NCBI RefSeq assembly: GCF_004402695.1
Contig: NZ_SOFL01000036.1
Span: 124,001-188,000, forward strand
DNA from: Cryobacterium adonitolivorans
GTDB taxonomy: Bacteria; Actinomycetota; Actinomycetes; Actinomycetales; Microbacteriaceae
Length of the DNA stretch: 64,000 nucleotides
Direction of reading: 5' to 3'
Made by a program: the position numbers and the translations under genes
Notes under the pieces: model-generated
What the model was told of the DNA's origin: nothing
Database searches by the model: none
The model's input: the letters and a program-made list of their open reading frames with translations, nothing else
Shown here: positions 52,227 to 61,363 of the stretch, in pieces
How the letters are laid out: every line of letters begins with the position of its first letter
How positions within the stretch are numbered: the first letter of the stretch is position 1

Positions 52227-54530
52227 TTACGCCTGGCTTGCGCCGCGGAAGTCGGCCAGGAGCGCCAGCACCTGGGTGACCTCCTTCGGGCCCCGCACCC
52301 GGTAGCCGGCCAGGGTCGCGCCCGGTCCGATCTTGAGTCCGAGGTCGCTCTCGCCCAGCACCGTGAAGGCGTCCTCGTCGGTGACATCGTCGCCGGCGTA
52401 GAGCACCCTGTCAGCGCCGGTGTGCACCCGCAGGCGTTCGAGGGCGTCGCCCTTGGTGCTGGAACGCACCGAGAACTCGAGCACGTTCTTACCCTCGCGC
52501 ACGGTCAGCGCCGGCAGCAGCTCGGCCAGCTGGTTGCGGGCTTCACGCTGCACGGCCTGGCCGTCCTGGGCGGTGGCCAGGCGGGTGTGCAAGGCCAGGC
52601 CGGCCGGCTTCTGCTCGAGCCACGTGCCGAACACCGGCCCGGAGATTCGCTCGAGCACCCGGGCAAGGGTGTCGAGCTGCTCGAGTTCTGCGGGTACCAG
52701 ACCCAATTCGATGCCGTTGTCGTCCAGCTGCACCTCGATGCCATGCGACCCGGTGAGCAGCACCTCGCTCTGCGGTTCGGCCACGTGCTTCAGGCTCACC
52801 AGGGCCCGCCCTGACACGAACGCGACACGAACGCCCGGCAGGTCGAGCAGTCGCTGCACCACGTCACGGGTGCCGTCGACGGCGCGGGCCTCTTCGGGTT
52901 CGTCGACGTGCGGCGCCAAGGTGCCGTCGAAGTCGAGTGCCACCAGGATGGTGTCGGCCGAGCTGATGTCCTTCAGCGCAGACACGAGGTTCTCCGGCAC
53001 ACCGCTGGGCACGGCGGCCCCGCCGGTGAGGGTCTGCAGGAACGCGGCGGACCAGGTGGCCACGTCGTTGTCGAAGACCTTGCGGCGCAGCGCCCGCATC
53101 CGCCGGGTGCGTTCGCGCTTGGGCATGGTCATGGCCTTCATGATCGAGGCCTTCATGCCGTCGATGTCGTGCGGGTTGATCAGCACGGCTTGCTTGAGCT
53201 CGTCGGCGGCGCCGGCGAATTCGCTGAGCACGAGCACGCCGTCGCCGTCGTAGCGCACCGCCACGTACTCCTTGGCGACGAGGTTCATGCCGTCGCGGAG
53301 TGCCGTCACAAGCATCACGTCGGCGGCCAGGTAGAGCGCCACCATTTCCTCCCGCGGGTAGCCGTGGTGGTGGTAGCTGATGGCGGTGTGGCTGATGGTG
53401 GAGTAGTCGCCGTTGACGCGGCCGACGGCGAGTTCGATCTCGTCGCGCAGCTGCATGTAGGTGGCGACCCGCTCACGGGACGGGCTGGCGACCTGCACCA
53501 GGGTGACGTCTTCAACGCTGAGCGTGCCGTCGGCGAGGAGTTCGCCGAAGGCCTTGATGCGGTGGCCGATGCCCTTGGTGTAGTCCAGGCGGTCCACGCC
53601 GAGCATGATCGTCTTGGGATTGCCGAGGTCCTCGCGGATCTGGCGGGCGCGTTCCTGGATCTCGGGCCGCTTGGCCATCTCTTCGTAAGCTTCGGCGTCG
53701 ATCGAGATCGGGAAGTGCTTGGCGATCACCCGGCGGTGCTGGCCGTTCTGGCTGGGCACGTCAACGGCCACGCCGCGGGTGGAGTAACCGAACAGGCGAC
53801 GCACGGCGCGGGAGAAGTTGCCCGCATCCGCGAGACGCTGGAAGCCGATCAGGTCGGCGCCGAGCAGGCCGTCGAGGATCTGCTTGCGCCAGGGCAACTG
53901 GGCGAAGATCCCATAGGGCGGGAACGGGATGTGATTGAAGAAGCCGATCACGAGGTCGGGGCGGGCGTCGCGCAGCATCCGCGGCACCAGCTGCAGCTGG
54001 TAGTCGTGCACCCAGACCGTGGCACCGGGCGCTGCCGATGCTGCAGCCGCGGTCGCGAAGCGTCGGTTGACCTGCACGTAGGCCTCCCACCATTCACGGT
54101 GGTAGCTGGGCGAGGCGATCACGTCGTGGTACAGCGGCCACAGGGTGTCGTTGGAGAATCCCTCGTAGTAGAGCTCGAGGTCCTCGGTGCTCAACCGCAC
54201 GGGCACGATCGAGATGCCGTCGTTCTCAAAAGGTTCGAATTCGCGGTCGGCAACGCCCGGCCAGCCCACCCACGCGCCGTCGGAGGCGCGCATCATCGGT
54301 TCGAGCGCGGTGACCAGTCCGCCGGGCGAGGTGCGCCAGCTTTCGGTGCCGTCCTCGTCGAGTTCGTAGTCGACCGGAAGCCGGTTGGAGACCACGACCA
54401 GGTCGAAATGACCGGGCGCGACAGAATCGGGACCGGGCTCTGCGCCGACCTCTCCGGTGGTGTCGGGTGCGGTGGTATCTGGTGCGGTTTCGATGACTCG
54501 TCCGTTCCGGCGCCCGCCTCTGCGGTGCAC
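52227..54530 (-). CDS. otsAB: Fused trehalose-6-phosphate synthase/phosphatase
   Basis: A 767-residue two-domain protein. The N-terminal OtsA (GT20) domain shows VVSNRLPVDYE, WVHDYQLQLVP and RPDLVIGFFNHIPFPP. The C-terminal OtsB (HAD) domain, from about residue 525, has ALDFDGTLAPH and YAGDDVTDEDAF. It would make trehalose from UDP-glucose and glucose-6-phosphate in one polypeptide. The GTG start at 54530 faces a divergent GTG at 54574 (43 bp apart), so the promoters must overlap the coding ends. Confidence 0.93.
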   Translation of the reverse strand: MHRRGGRRNGRVIETAPDTTAPDTTGEVGAEPGPDSVAPGHFDLVVVSNRLPVDYELDEDGTESWRTSPGGLVTALEPMMRASDGAWVGWPGVADREFEPFENDGISIVPVRLSTEDLELYYEGFSNDTLWPLYHDVIASPSYHREWWEAYVQVNRRFATAAAASAAPGATVWVHDYQLQLVPRMLRDARPDLVIGFFNHIPFPPYGIFAQLPWRKQILDGLLGADLIGFQRLADAGNFSRAVRRLFGYSTRGVAVDVPSQNGQHRRVIAKHFPISIDAEAYEEMAKRPEIQERARQIREDLGNPKTIMLGVDRLDYTKGIGHRIKAFGELLADGTLSVEDVTLVQVASPSRERVATYMQLRDEIELAVGRVNGDYSTISHTAISYHHHGYPREEMVALYLAADVMLVTALRDGMNLVAKEYVAVRYDGDGVLVLSEFAGAADELKQAVLINPHDIDGMKASIMKAMTMPKRERTRRMRALRRKVFDNDVATWSAAFLQTLTGGAAVPSGVPENLVSALKDISSADTILVALDFDGTLAPHVDEPEEARAVDGTRDVVQRLLDLPGVRVAFVSGRALVSLKHVAEPQSEVLLTGSHGIEVQLDDNGIELGLVPAELEQLDTLARVLERISGPVFGTWLEQKPAGLALHTRLATAQDGQAVQREARNQLAELLPALTVREGKNVLEFSVRSSTKGDALERLRVHTGADRVLYAGDDVTDEDAFTVLGESDLGLKIGPGATLAGYRVRGPKEVTQVLALLADFRGASQA

Positions 54531-54573
54531 CTGGCTGCACCCCGAGGTTACCAGCGAAGACTATGCTGACGCC

Positions 54574-55380
54574 GTGATTCGCATCGGCATGAGCTCCACC
54601 TGCGTCTACCCGCTGTCGTTGGAGGACTCGTTCAGGTTGGCGAGACAGGCCGGGTACGACGGCGTCGAGATCATGGTCACCCGCGACGAGGCCTCCCAGG
54701 ACGCGGCGGTACTGTCGGCCCTGTCCGAGCGGTACGGCCTGCCGATCTTCTCCATCCACGCCCCGGTGCTGTTGCTCACTCATTTCGTCTGGGGCCGGGA
54801 CCCCCGGGTGAAGCTGGAGAGGTCCGCTGAGCTCGCCGGGCAGGTCGGCGCATCGACGGTAGTGGTGCATCCGCCGTTTCGCTGGCAGGCCGGCTATGCG
54901 GAGGACTTTCTCGATATCGTGCGCGAGTTGGGCGCAAGCACCGGACTCCAGATCGCCGTGGAGAACATGTTCCCGTGGAAGATCGGCGGGCGCGGAGTCA
55001 AGGCGTACTCCCCAGGCTGGGACACCACGGTGATGGACTGCGCTGCGGTGACCCTCGACTTCTCCCACTGCGCGCTGAGCGGTCAGGACAGCCTGGCCAT
55101 GGCCACGGCGCTGGGTGAGCGGCTGCGCCACGTGCACCTCTGCGACGGTTCAGGCTCCCTCGAGGAGGGCCGGGTCTTCGACGAACACCTGCTGCCCGGC
55201 CACGGCACCGAGCCGGTGGCCGAGGTGCTGCACAACCTCGCCGCCGTGAACTGGGACGGCACCATCGTGGCCGAGGTGAACACCCGCACCGCCCGCACCG
55301 AGGCTGAGCGCCTGGCCATGCTCACCGAAACCCTCGCCTTCGCCCGCAATCACACCCGTCCCCACCCCCGCGAGCCGTGA
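54574..55380 (+). CDS. Sugar phosphate isomerase/epimerase (TIM barrel)
   Basis: A 268-residue AP-endonuclease-2/xylose-isomerase-like barrel. It has SLEDSFRLARQAGYDGVEIM (key residues G33, E36), SIHAPVLLL, VVVHPPFRWQ, IAVENMFPW and LDFSHCALSG, which supply the usual metal-binding His, Glu and Asp. The GTG start at 54574 is used because earlier codons lie inside otsAB. The substrate is not known. Its last codons lie in the stem of a long hairpin. Confidence 0.82.
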   Translation: MIRIGMSSTCVYPLSLEDSFRLARQAGYDGVEIMVTRDEASQDAAVLSALSERYGLPIFSIHAPVLLLTHFVWGRDPRVKLERSAELAGQVGASTVVVHPPFRWQAGYAEDFLDIVRELGASTGLQIAVENMFPWKIGGRGVKAYSPGWDTTVMDCAAVTLDFSHCALSGQDSLAMATALGERLRHVHLCDGSGSLEEGRVFDEHLLPGHGTEPVAEVLHNLAAVNWDGTIVAEVNTRTARTEAERLAMLTETLAFARNHTRPHPREP

Positions 55381-55432
55381 GAAAAGCACCAAACCCCGGA
55401 GGTTTTTGGGGCTTTTCTCACAGCTCGCGGGG
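55367..55432. terminator. 22-bp hairpin overlapping the end of the epimerase gene
   Basis: The strand from 55366 (CCCCGCGAGC...GAAAAGC to 55387) pairs with 55411-55432 (GCTTTTCTCA...GCGGGG) at 21 of 22 positions. It contains the last four codons and the stop. The loop holds CCAAACCCC and GGTTTTTGGGG-type complementarity. It should act as a terminator and possibly protect the mRNA end. Confidence 0.7.
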
Positions 55433-55475
55433 TTGATCGACGCTATCCCCGCTAGCGTGTAACCAGGAGGAACAC

Positions 55476-55685
55476 ATGCGAAAGTTCTTGTTCAACACCG
55501 CAATGATCAGCGTCGTGGTCGGCGGCTGGCACATTCTGCAGGCCACCCGGAACGGTCCACGGGACTGGCGCCTCGTGCTCACGTGGATCGGCTGGGGACT
55601 GAGTGTCGCGGTCGCCGTCGGCAACGTCGTGAAGGATGCCGACGAGAAATCCGTGCCGGGCGCCACGGCAGCGAGAGTTAATTAG
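55476..55685 (+). CDS. Small hypothetical membrane protein
   Basis: A 69-residue protein with two hydrophobic segments (about residues 5-22 and 31-50) and a polar C-terminus. AGGAGGAA at 55466-55473 is a near-perfect ribosome-binding site for the ATG at 55476. Family not recognised. Confidence 0.65.
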   Translation: MRKFLFNTAMISVVVGGWHILQATRNGPRDWRLVLTWIGWGLSVAVAVGNVVKDADEKSVPGATAARVN

Positions 55686-55790
55686 CGGGCATCCCCCCGC
55701 CAGTCCCCGTTCTGCGGCGTGTCCCCCGTGATTTCGGGGTAGAGAAGGCGAAACTGGTCTTCTCGCGTAGTTAGTAGAAAGGGGCTCACG

Positions 55791-56255
55791 ATGTTCGGTC
55801 GTCGACGTCGCACCGCACCCGTCATCCAGGCCCCGGTTGCTCCCGCTCCGGCAGAGCTCAGCCGCGCCGAGGTCTTCGAACACCTTCACTCCGCGCTGGC
55901 GGATCTCGTCGGCGCCGACGGAGCCTGGACTCTGGTCCCCCGCCAGGCCGATGACACTGACGTGATCTTCCACGGGCTCAAGGCCCACCAGATCGCCGAC
56001 GCGCTCACAGAGCTCCTGGCCACTGAGACGATGCGCCTGCGCACCGACACCCCGGCAGCGCCCCGGAACATCGCGGAGCCGCGCACCGACACCCCCGTTG
56101 ACGGCATCACGGCCGTCAGAACCGGCGCCCTCCTCGTGTCCTCGGGTGCGGAACCGACCGCTTTGCCCTGGAACCCGGCGCCAATTTCGGTGTGGGCCGA
56201 ACCGGCGTCCGGCGCCCGCACCGGATCGGCCACGGTCAGTCGCCTCGTCGCTTAG
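55791..56255 (+). CDS. Hypothetical protein
   Basis: A 154-residue soluble protein, not recognised. A basic head (MFGRRRRTAP) is followed by an Ala/Pro linker and a helical region around RAEVFEHLHSALADLVG. GAAAGGGG before the ATG at 55791 supports translation. It precedes the GH15 gene by 48 bp, so the two may be co-transcribed. Confidence 0.6.
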   Translation: MFGRRRRTAPVIQAPVAPAPAELSRAEVFEHLHSALADLVGADGAWTLVPRQADDTDVIFHGLKAHQIADALTELLATETMRLRTDTPAAPRNIAEPRTDTPVDGITAVRTGALLVSSGAEPTALPWNPAPISVWAEPASGARTGSATVSRLVA

Positions 56256-56303
56256 TCGGCTCCAAGCACAACTCTGCACGCGTCGCTGTGTGAGGATGTC
56301 TGA

Positions 56304-58316
56304 ATGGCGCTGCACATCGAGGACTATGCACTGATCAGCGACTGCCATTCCGCAGCTCTGGTGGGCCGCGACGGCAGCATCGACTGGCTGTGTCTGCCCC
56401 GTTATGACTCCGCGTCCATGTTCGGCGCCCTCCTAGGCTCCGAAGAGCAGGGCCGCTGGCTGCTGGCTCCCGCCAACCCGACGGCCACGTGCACCCGGTC
56501 CTACCTGGGTGAGAGCTTCATCCTCTCCACGGTCTGGACGACGACGACCGGGACCGTGGAAGTGGTCGATTTCATGCCTCACGGCGACGGCCGCGCCGAC
56601 GTCGTGCGCACCGTGCGCGGACTCAGCGGACACGTCGAGATGATGCAGGACCTGCGCTTGCGGTTCGGCTACGGAGCCACAGTGCCCTGGGTGCGGCAGC
56701 TTCGCCACGAGCATTCCCCCGGACTCATCGCTGTCGCCGGCCCCGACGCCGTCGTGCTGCGCGGGCCCGCTCTGCACGCCTCCGACCACCGGCACGAGGC
56801 CCGCTTTACTGTTGCGGCGGCCGATAGTGTCTCCATCCAACTCACCTGGTACCCCTCGCACCTACCTTTTCCGCAGGCCCTGAACATTCCGCAGGTCTAT
56901 AGCGAAACCTTGGCCTGGTGGGCCGCCTGGGCGGACAGCTGCACCCATGACGGACCATTCCGCGCCGCCGTCGTGCGTTCGCTGCTGGTGCTGCGCGCCC
57001 TCACCCACGAGACGACCGGCGGCATCGTCGCGGCGGCCACCACCTCGCTTCCCGAACTCATCGGCGGCGCCCGCAACTGGGACTACCGATACGTATGGCT
57101 CCGCGATGCGTCGCTCACCCTCGAGGTGCTGCTCTCCCACGGCTACGAGGCCGAAGCCGAAGCCTGGCGGGGCTGGCTGTTGCGGGCGATCGCCGGGGAC
57201 CCCAACGACCTGCAGATCATGTACGGCCTGGCCGGCGAACGCTACCTGCTCGAGCGTGAACTGAACAGCCTGCCCGGCTATCGCGGGTCTGCGCCTGTGC
57301 GGGTGGGTAACGGCGCCGTCAGCCAGTTCCAGTCCGACGCTGTCGGCGGCGTGATGATCGCCCTGCATGAAGCCCGCGGCGCTGGGGTGGACGAAACCGA
57401 GTTTTCCTGGCCGCTGCAGCTGTCACTGATGACCTACCTCGAAGCGAACTGGCGTCGGCCCGATCAGGGCATCTGGGAGATGCGCGGACCCGCGCGGGAA
57501 TTCACTCACTCCCGGGTGATGGTGTGGGCCGCCTTCGACAGGGCGGTGCGGGGCGTGACCGAGTACGGCCTGCCCGGACCGGTTGACCGCTGGCGGCGCA
57601 TCCGCGATCAGGTGCGGAGCGAGATCGAGGAGCGCGGCTACAACGCGGCACGCGGCTGCTACACGCAGTATTTCGACGGCGAAGGGGTCGACGCGTCACT
57701 CCTCGTGCTCTCCCAGGTGGGCTTCTGCGACGCCACGGATGCGCGCATGCTCGGCACCGTGCGCGCCATCGAGGCCGATCTGCTGCGAGACGGCCTCGTG
57801 CTGCGCTACACGACGCATCCGGAACTCGACGGCCTCGACGCCGGCGAGCATCCGTTCCTGGCGTGCTCGTTCTGGCTGGTCGAACAGTACGCGGCGTCCG
57901 GCCGCGTCGACGATGCGCTGGCGCTGATGACCCGGCTGGTCGGCCTCTCCAACGACGTCGGACTGCTCTCCGAGGAATACGACGTGACAACGGGGCATCA
58001 CGCCGGGAACACCCCTCAGGCGCTCACCCACCTGGCCCTGGTGCGCGCGGCCGACGCCATCGTCGTGGCCGAGGACCGACGGGTCGGATCACGTCGATTT
58101 GCTCCCGCGGTTCCGGGTGACCGCGCCGTAGATGAGCAGCACGACGATCGACCCGAGAATGGCGATCACCCAGGTGCGCAGGTCGAAGAAGGACCCCATG
58201 TCGACACCGAAGATCAGGCCGGCCAACCAACCGCCCAGCAACGCGCCGACCACTCCGAGCAACAGGGTCACGAACCAGCCGCCACCCTGCGTTCCGGGCA
58301 GGATCAGCTTGGCTAG
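56304..58316 (+). CDS. Glycoside hydrolase family 15 (glucoamylase/trehalase-type)
   Basis: A 670-residue protein. The GH15 marks are DGSIDWLCLPRYDS (N-terminal beta domain), the catalytic barrel with NWDYRYVWLRDA near 262, a likely general acid in GIWEMRG near 394, and a general base in LLSEEYD near 553, then GNTPQALTHLAL. Family members hydrolyse alpha-glucosidic bonds, and several actinobacterial ones are trehalases. The final 76 residues (from about 58089) are antisense to the next gene and have no family likeness, so the true protein probably once ended near residue 595. Trehalose breakdown opposite otsAB is plausible. Confidence 0.85.
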   Translation: MALHIEDYALISDCHSAALVGRDGSIDWLCLPRYDSASMFGALLGSEEQGRWLLAPANPTATCTRSYLGESFILSTVWTTTTGTVEVVDFMPHGDGRADVVRTVRGLSGHVEMMQDLRLRFGYGATVPWVRQLRHEHSPGLIAVAGPDAVVLRGPALHASDHRHEARFTVAAADSVSIQLTWYPSHLPFPQALNIPQVYSETLAWWAAWADSCTHDGPFRAAVVRSLLVLRALTHETTGGIVAAATTSLPELIGGARNWDYRYVWLRDASLTLEVLLSHGYEAEAEAWRGWLLRAIAGDPNDLQIMYGLAGERYLLERELNSLPGYRGSAPVRVGNGAVSQFQSDAVGGVMIALHEARGAGVDETEFSWPLQLSLMTYLEANWRRPDQGIWEMRGPAREFTHSRVMVWAAFDRAVRGVTEYGLPGPVDRWRRIRDQVRSEIEERGYNAARGCYTQYFDGEGVDASLLVLSQVGFCDATDARMLGTVRAIEADLLRDGLVLRYTTHPELDGLDAGEHPFLACSFWLVEQYAASGRVDDALALMTRLVGLSNDVGLLSEEYDVTTGHHAGNTPQALTHLALVRAADAIVVAEDRRVGSRRFAPAVPGDRAVDEQHDDRPENGDHPGAQVEEGPHVDTEDQAGQPTAQQRADHSEQQGHEPAATLRSGQDQLG

Positions 58317-58361
58317 GGCACCGGCCAGCAGGCCGAGCAGGAGAAAACCGAAGAAACCCAT
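58089..58361 (-). CDS. GlsB/YeaQ/YmgE (transglycosylase-associated) membrane protein
   Basis: A 90-residue protein with three helices: GFFGFLLLGLLAGALAK, the Gly-rich VTLLLGVVGALLGGWLAG, and WVIAILGSIVVLLIYG. The pattern is that of GlsB/YeaQ/YmgE stress proteins. GGAAGG precedes the ATG at 58361. It is convergent with the GH15 gene and the two overlap by 228 nt. Confidence 0.82.
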   Translation of the reverse strand: MGFFGFLLLGLLAGALAKLILPGTQGGGWFVTLLLGVVGALLGGWLAGLIFGVDMGSFFDLRTWVIAILGSIVVLLIYGAVTRNRGSKST

Positions 58362-58569
58362 GAGAACTGCCTTCCGTGTCCCGACCCCGGTGAATGTGCC
58401 GGCCGGCTGCGACGATCATAGAGCCGCACCGGTTCGACGGATAGGCATGCCGGTGGCGGCCGGGATCCGGCCCGGTCGCCGCAGCCCGGCCCCGGCGACC
58501 AGCGTTCGGTCCGATTCTTTGTAGGTATTCCACTGCGGCGCCCCGCCGGGGAATCCTAGATTGAAGATC
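58362..58569. promoter_or_regulatory. Leader region of bioY
   Basis: About 200 bp between divergent genes. A promoter for the biotin transporter operon must lie here. I looked for a BirA- or BioQ-type palindrome and did not find one I could defend. Confidence 0.35.
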
Positions 58570-59187
58570 ATGACAGCCCCCACCCTCACCGCTCGCCTCA
58601 GCGTGCGCGACCTCGCGCAGATCGCCATTTTCGCCGCCCTCATCGCCGCCCTCGGCTTCCCCGGCGCGCTTTCGCTGGGCGCCAGCACCGTACCGATCAC
58701 CTTCCAGACCCTCGGCGTGATGCTGGCCGGTGCGATCCTCGGCGCGCGCAAGGGCTTCCTGGCCGTCTTGTTGCTGCTGGCTCTCACGGCCGCCGGCCTT
58801 CCGCTGCTCTCGGGTGGGCGCGGTGGCCTGGTCTGGTTCACCACCTCCCCCTCAGCCGGCTACCCCTACGGGTGGTTGCTGGGCGTCATCGTGATCGGTG
58901 CCCTCACCGCCTGGCTGCTGCCGCGGTACCCGTTCTGGCCCGCGCTGGGCGCCACCGTGCTCGGCGGAATCGTGGTCGTCTACCTGATCGGGGTGCCGGT
59001 CACCGCCATCAACCTGGGCCTGCCGCTGTGGGCCGCCGCCGTCGACAGCGCGAAGTTCCTACCCGGCGACCTGGTCAAGGTGGTCGTGACGGTGCTCGTC
59101 GCCAAGCAGGTGCACCGGGCGTACCCGGGCCTGATCACACCGCGTCGCGCCGCCCCCGTTTCCCTGCCCGTCGACACCCGGGCGTGA
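58570..59187 (+). CDS. bioY: Biotin ECF transporter S component
   Basis: A 205-residue membrane protein with about six helices. ARLSVRDLAQIAIFAALIAAL near the start and VPITFQTLGVMLAG are hallmarks of BioY, with the biotin-binding GLPLLSGGRGG loop near 75. The ATG at 58570 is preferred; a TTG at 58561 would add three residues. It ends overlapping the bioM start (GTGA). High-affinity biotin uptake. Confidence 0.92.
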   Translation: MTAPTLTARLSVRDLAQIAIFAALIAALGFPGALSLGASTVPITFQTLGVMLAGAILGARKGFLAVLLLLALTAAGLPLLSGGRGGLVWFTTSPSAGYPYGWLLGVIVIGALTAWLLPRYPFWPALGATVLGGIVVVYLIGVPVTAINLGLPLWAAAVDSAKFLPGDLVKVVVTVLVAKQVHRAYPGLITPRRAAPVSLPVDTRA

Positions 59188-59876
59188 GCGTGAGCGCGAC
59201 CGGCATCCGTTTCGAGGGCGTCTCGCACGGCTTCGACGACCAGCCGGTGCTGCGCGGCATCGACCTGCACCTCACCGAACGCCGGATCGGCATCGTCGGC
59301 GCCAACGGCAGCGGCAAGTCCACACTGGCGCGCATGATCAACGGCCTGGTCACCCCGACCCACGGCACCGTCACGGTCAACGGCCTCGACGTGCGCCGGC
59401 AGGCCAAACTCGTCCGGCGCGAGGTGGGCTTCATCTTCACCAACCCCGACAACCAGATCGTGATGCCCACGGTGCAGGAGGATGTGGCCTTCACACTGCG
59501 GCGGCGGGGCCTGGACGCCGCTGAGATAGCGGCGCGCACCGCTGCCGCACTGGACCGCTTCGGTCTGACCACCCTGGCCGACCGCCCCGCGCACCGGCTG
59601 TCCGGCGGCCAGAAACAGCTGCTGGCCCTGGCCGCGGTTCTGGTGGCCGGGCCCAGCATCGTGGTGGCCGACGAGCCCACCACCCTGCTGGATGCCCGCA
59701 ACACCCGCCTGATCACCGGGCTGCTGGTCTCGCTGACGCAGCAGGTGATCGTGGTGACCCATGACCTGGACGTGCTGGACGGCTTCGACAGGGTGATCGT
59801 GATCGACGAGGGCCGGGTCGTCGCCGACGACGTGCCCGCCGTCGCCCTGAGCGCGTACCTGAGCCGGCTCTCATGA
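59184..59876 (+). CDS. bioM: Biotin ECF transporter ATPase
   Basis: A 230-residue ABC ATPase. Walker A is GANGSGKST (about residues 40-48), the signature is RLSGGQKQLLALA, and Walker B is IVVADEPTTLLD, with the D-loop and VVTHDLD switch. It energises BioY with BioN. Start GTG at 59184 or 59190. Second gene of bioY-bioM-bioN. Confidence 0.92.
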   Translation: MSVSATGIRFEGVSHGFDDQPVLRGIDLHLTERRIGIVGANGSGKSTLARMINGLVTPTHGTVTVNGLDVRRQAKLVRREVGFIFTNPDNQIVMPTVQEDVAFTLRRRGLDAAEIAARTAAALDRFGLTTLADRPAHRLSGGQKQLLALAAVLVAGPSIVVADEPTTLLDARNTRLITGLLVSLTQQVIVVTHDLDVLDGFDRVIVIDEGRVVADDVPAVALSAYLSRLS

Positions 59877-59886
59877 CCGGCCCGGC

Positions 59887-60495
59887 ATGATCGGGCTGTA
59901 CCGGCCGGGGACCTCGCTGCTGCACCGCGCGCCGGCCGTGCTCAAGCTGGCCGTGCTCGCCGTCGCCATGGTGCTGGTCGGCCTGGTGGCCGACCCGCTG
60001 GTGCTCGCGATCGAACTCGGGGCCGTGGTCGCCCTGTACGCGCTGGCCGGCATCCCTCCCACGGCGGCCTGGCCGCAGATCGGTCCGATCCTGTGGATCC
60101 TGGTCTTCGCCGTGCCGGTGCAGGTTCTGGTCGCCGGCGGTTCGGCGGCGGGCTGGACCACGGCCGGGCTGATGGCCGGCCGACTGCTGGTGGCGGTGGC
60201 CCTCGCCGCGCTCTTCACCCTCACCACCACGGTCACCGCGGTGCTCGAGGCGTTCCAGCTCCTGCTGCGGCCGTTCCGGCGCTGGGTGGACGCCGACAGG
60301 GTGGGGCTGCTCGTAGCCCTGACCATCCGCTGCATCCCGTTGGTGGCGGAGATCGTGCGGGAGGTGCTCGACGCCCGGCGGGCCCGCGGCGCGCAGGGAT
60401 CCGTCATCGCCCTGGCCGTCCCGGTCGTCGTACGCTCGTTGTACGCCGCCGATGCGATCGGAGAGGCCCTCGCCGCACGCGGATTGGACGACTGA
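59887..60495 (+). CDS. bioN: Biotin ECF transporter transmembrane component
   Basis: A 202-residue CbiQ/EcfT-family protein. It begins MIGLYRPGTSLLHRAPAVLKL and contains the coupling helices with RRARGAQG near 165 (the Ala-Arg-Gly motif that contacts the ATPase). It lies 10 bp after bioM. Completes the transporter. Confidence 0.9.
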   Translation: MIGLYRPGTSLLHRAPAVLKLAVLAVAMVLVGLVADPLVLAIELGAVVALYALAGIPPTAAWPQIGPILWILVFAVPVQVLVAGGSAAGWTTAGLMAGRLLVAVALAALFTLTTTVTAVLEAFQLLLRPFRRWVDADRVGLLVALTIRCIPLVAEIVREVLDARRARGAQGSVIALAVPVVVRSLYAADAIGEALAARGLDD

Positions 60496-60496
60496 C

Positions 60497-61258
60497 ATGA
60501 CCGCACGCACCCGTCTGCGCACTCGCGTCAGATTCGCCGGCTGGAGCGCACTCACGGCGCTCGCCCTCGGGATCGTGGCCTTCCTCACCTGGACCCAGCT
60601 CGTGATGCCAGCCGACCGCGCGGCCGCGCAGGCGGTGTTCGACAACCCCGCCGTCACGGTGACCGACACGGATGTCTCCGTGGTGATCGCCCCTGCCGCG
60701 GAACGCTCCATGGCCGGCCTGGTCTTTATTCCCGGCGCCAAGGTCGATCCGTACGCGTACCTGGCCACACTGTCCCCCACCGTGGCGGCAACCGGGATGA
60801 CAGTGGTCATCACCAAACCGGTGCTGAACCTCGCGTTTTTCGACCAGCGCCCATTGGATACGTTCACGGCCACCGCGCCCGATGTGGCCAGCTGGTTCAT
60901 CGGCGGCCATTCGCTCGGCGGCGTGCGCGCCTGCATGTATGCGCAGGACAACGAGGTCGCGGGTCTGGTGTTGTTGGGCAGTTACTGCGCGTCGGCCGTC
61001 GACGAGGAGCAGTCCGTGCTGAGCATCAGCGGCAGCGAGGACGGGCTCAGCACCCCGGCCACGATCGACGACGCCGCTGACCTGCTGCCCGCGGACACGA
61101 CGTTCGTGCGGATCGAGGGCGCGAACCACGCCTCCTTCGGAGCGTACGGCGCCCAGCCCGGCGACGGTGAGGCCACGCTCACCCCGGCGCAATCGGAGCA
61201 GGCCATCACCGGGGCGCTCTCCACCTTCACGGCGCTGCGCGCTCCGCAGTCGGAGTGA
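60497..61258 (+). CDS. Membrane-anchored alpha/beta hydrolase
   Basis: A 253-residue protein. One N-terminal transmembrane anchor (about residues 12-34) precedes an extracellular hydrolase domain. The nucleophile elbow is GGHSLGGVRA near 136, the acid is likely in SGSEDGLSTP, and the histidine is in GANHASFG near 215. The ATG lies 1 nt after the bioN stop, suggesting read-through. Substrate unknown. Confidence 0.78.
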   Translation: MTARTRLRTRVRFAGWSALTALALGIVAFLTWTQLVMPADRAAAQAVFDNPAVTVTDTDVSVVIAPAAERSMAGLVFIPGAKVDPYAYLATLSPTVAATGMTVVITKPVLNLAFFDQRPLDTFTATAPDVASWFIGGHSLGGVRACMYAQDNEVAGLVLLGSYCASAVDEEQSVLSISGSEDGLSTPATIDDAADLLPADTTFVRIEGANHASFGAYGAQPGDGEATLTPAQSEQAITGALSTFTALRAPQSE

Positions 61259-61363
61259 CTCTGCAGCCTGAGTGACCGGCGGGACGTCCTGCTCTTGTCG
61301 GCCGCCTGGGCCGGGGCCACTATGACTCGTGTCGGCCACCGTCGCCACAACCCAGGAGGACTC

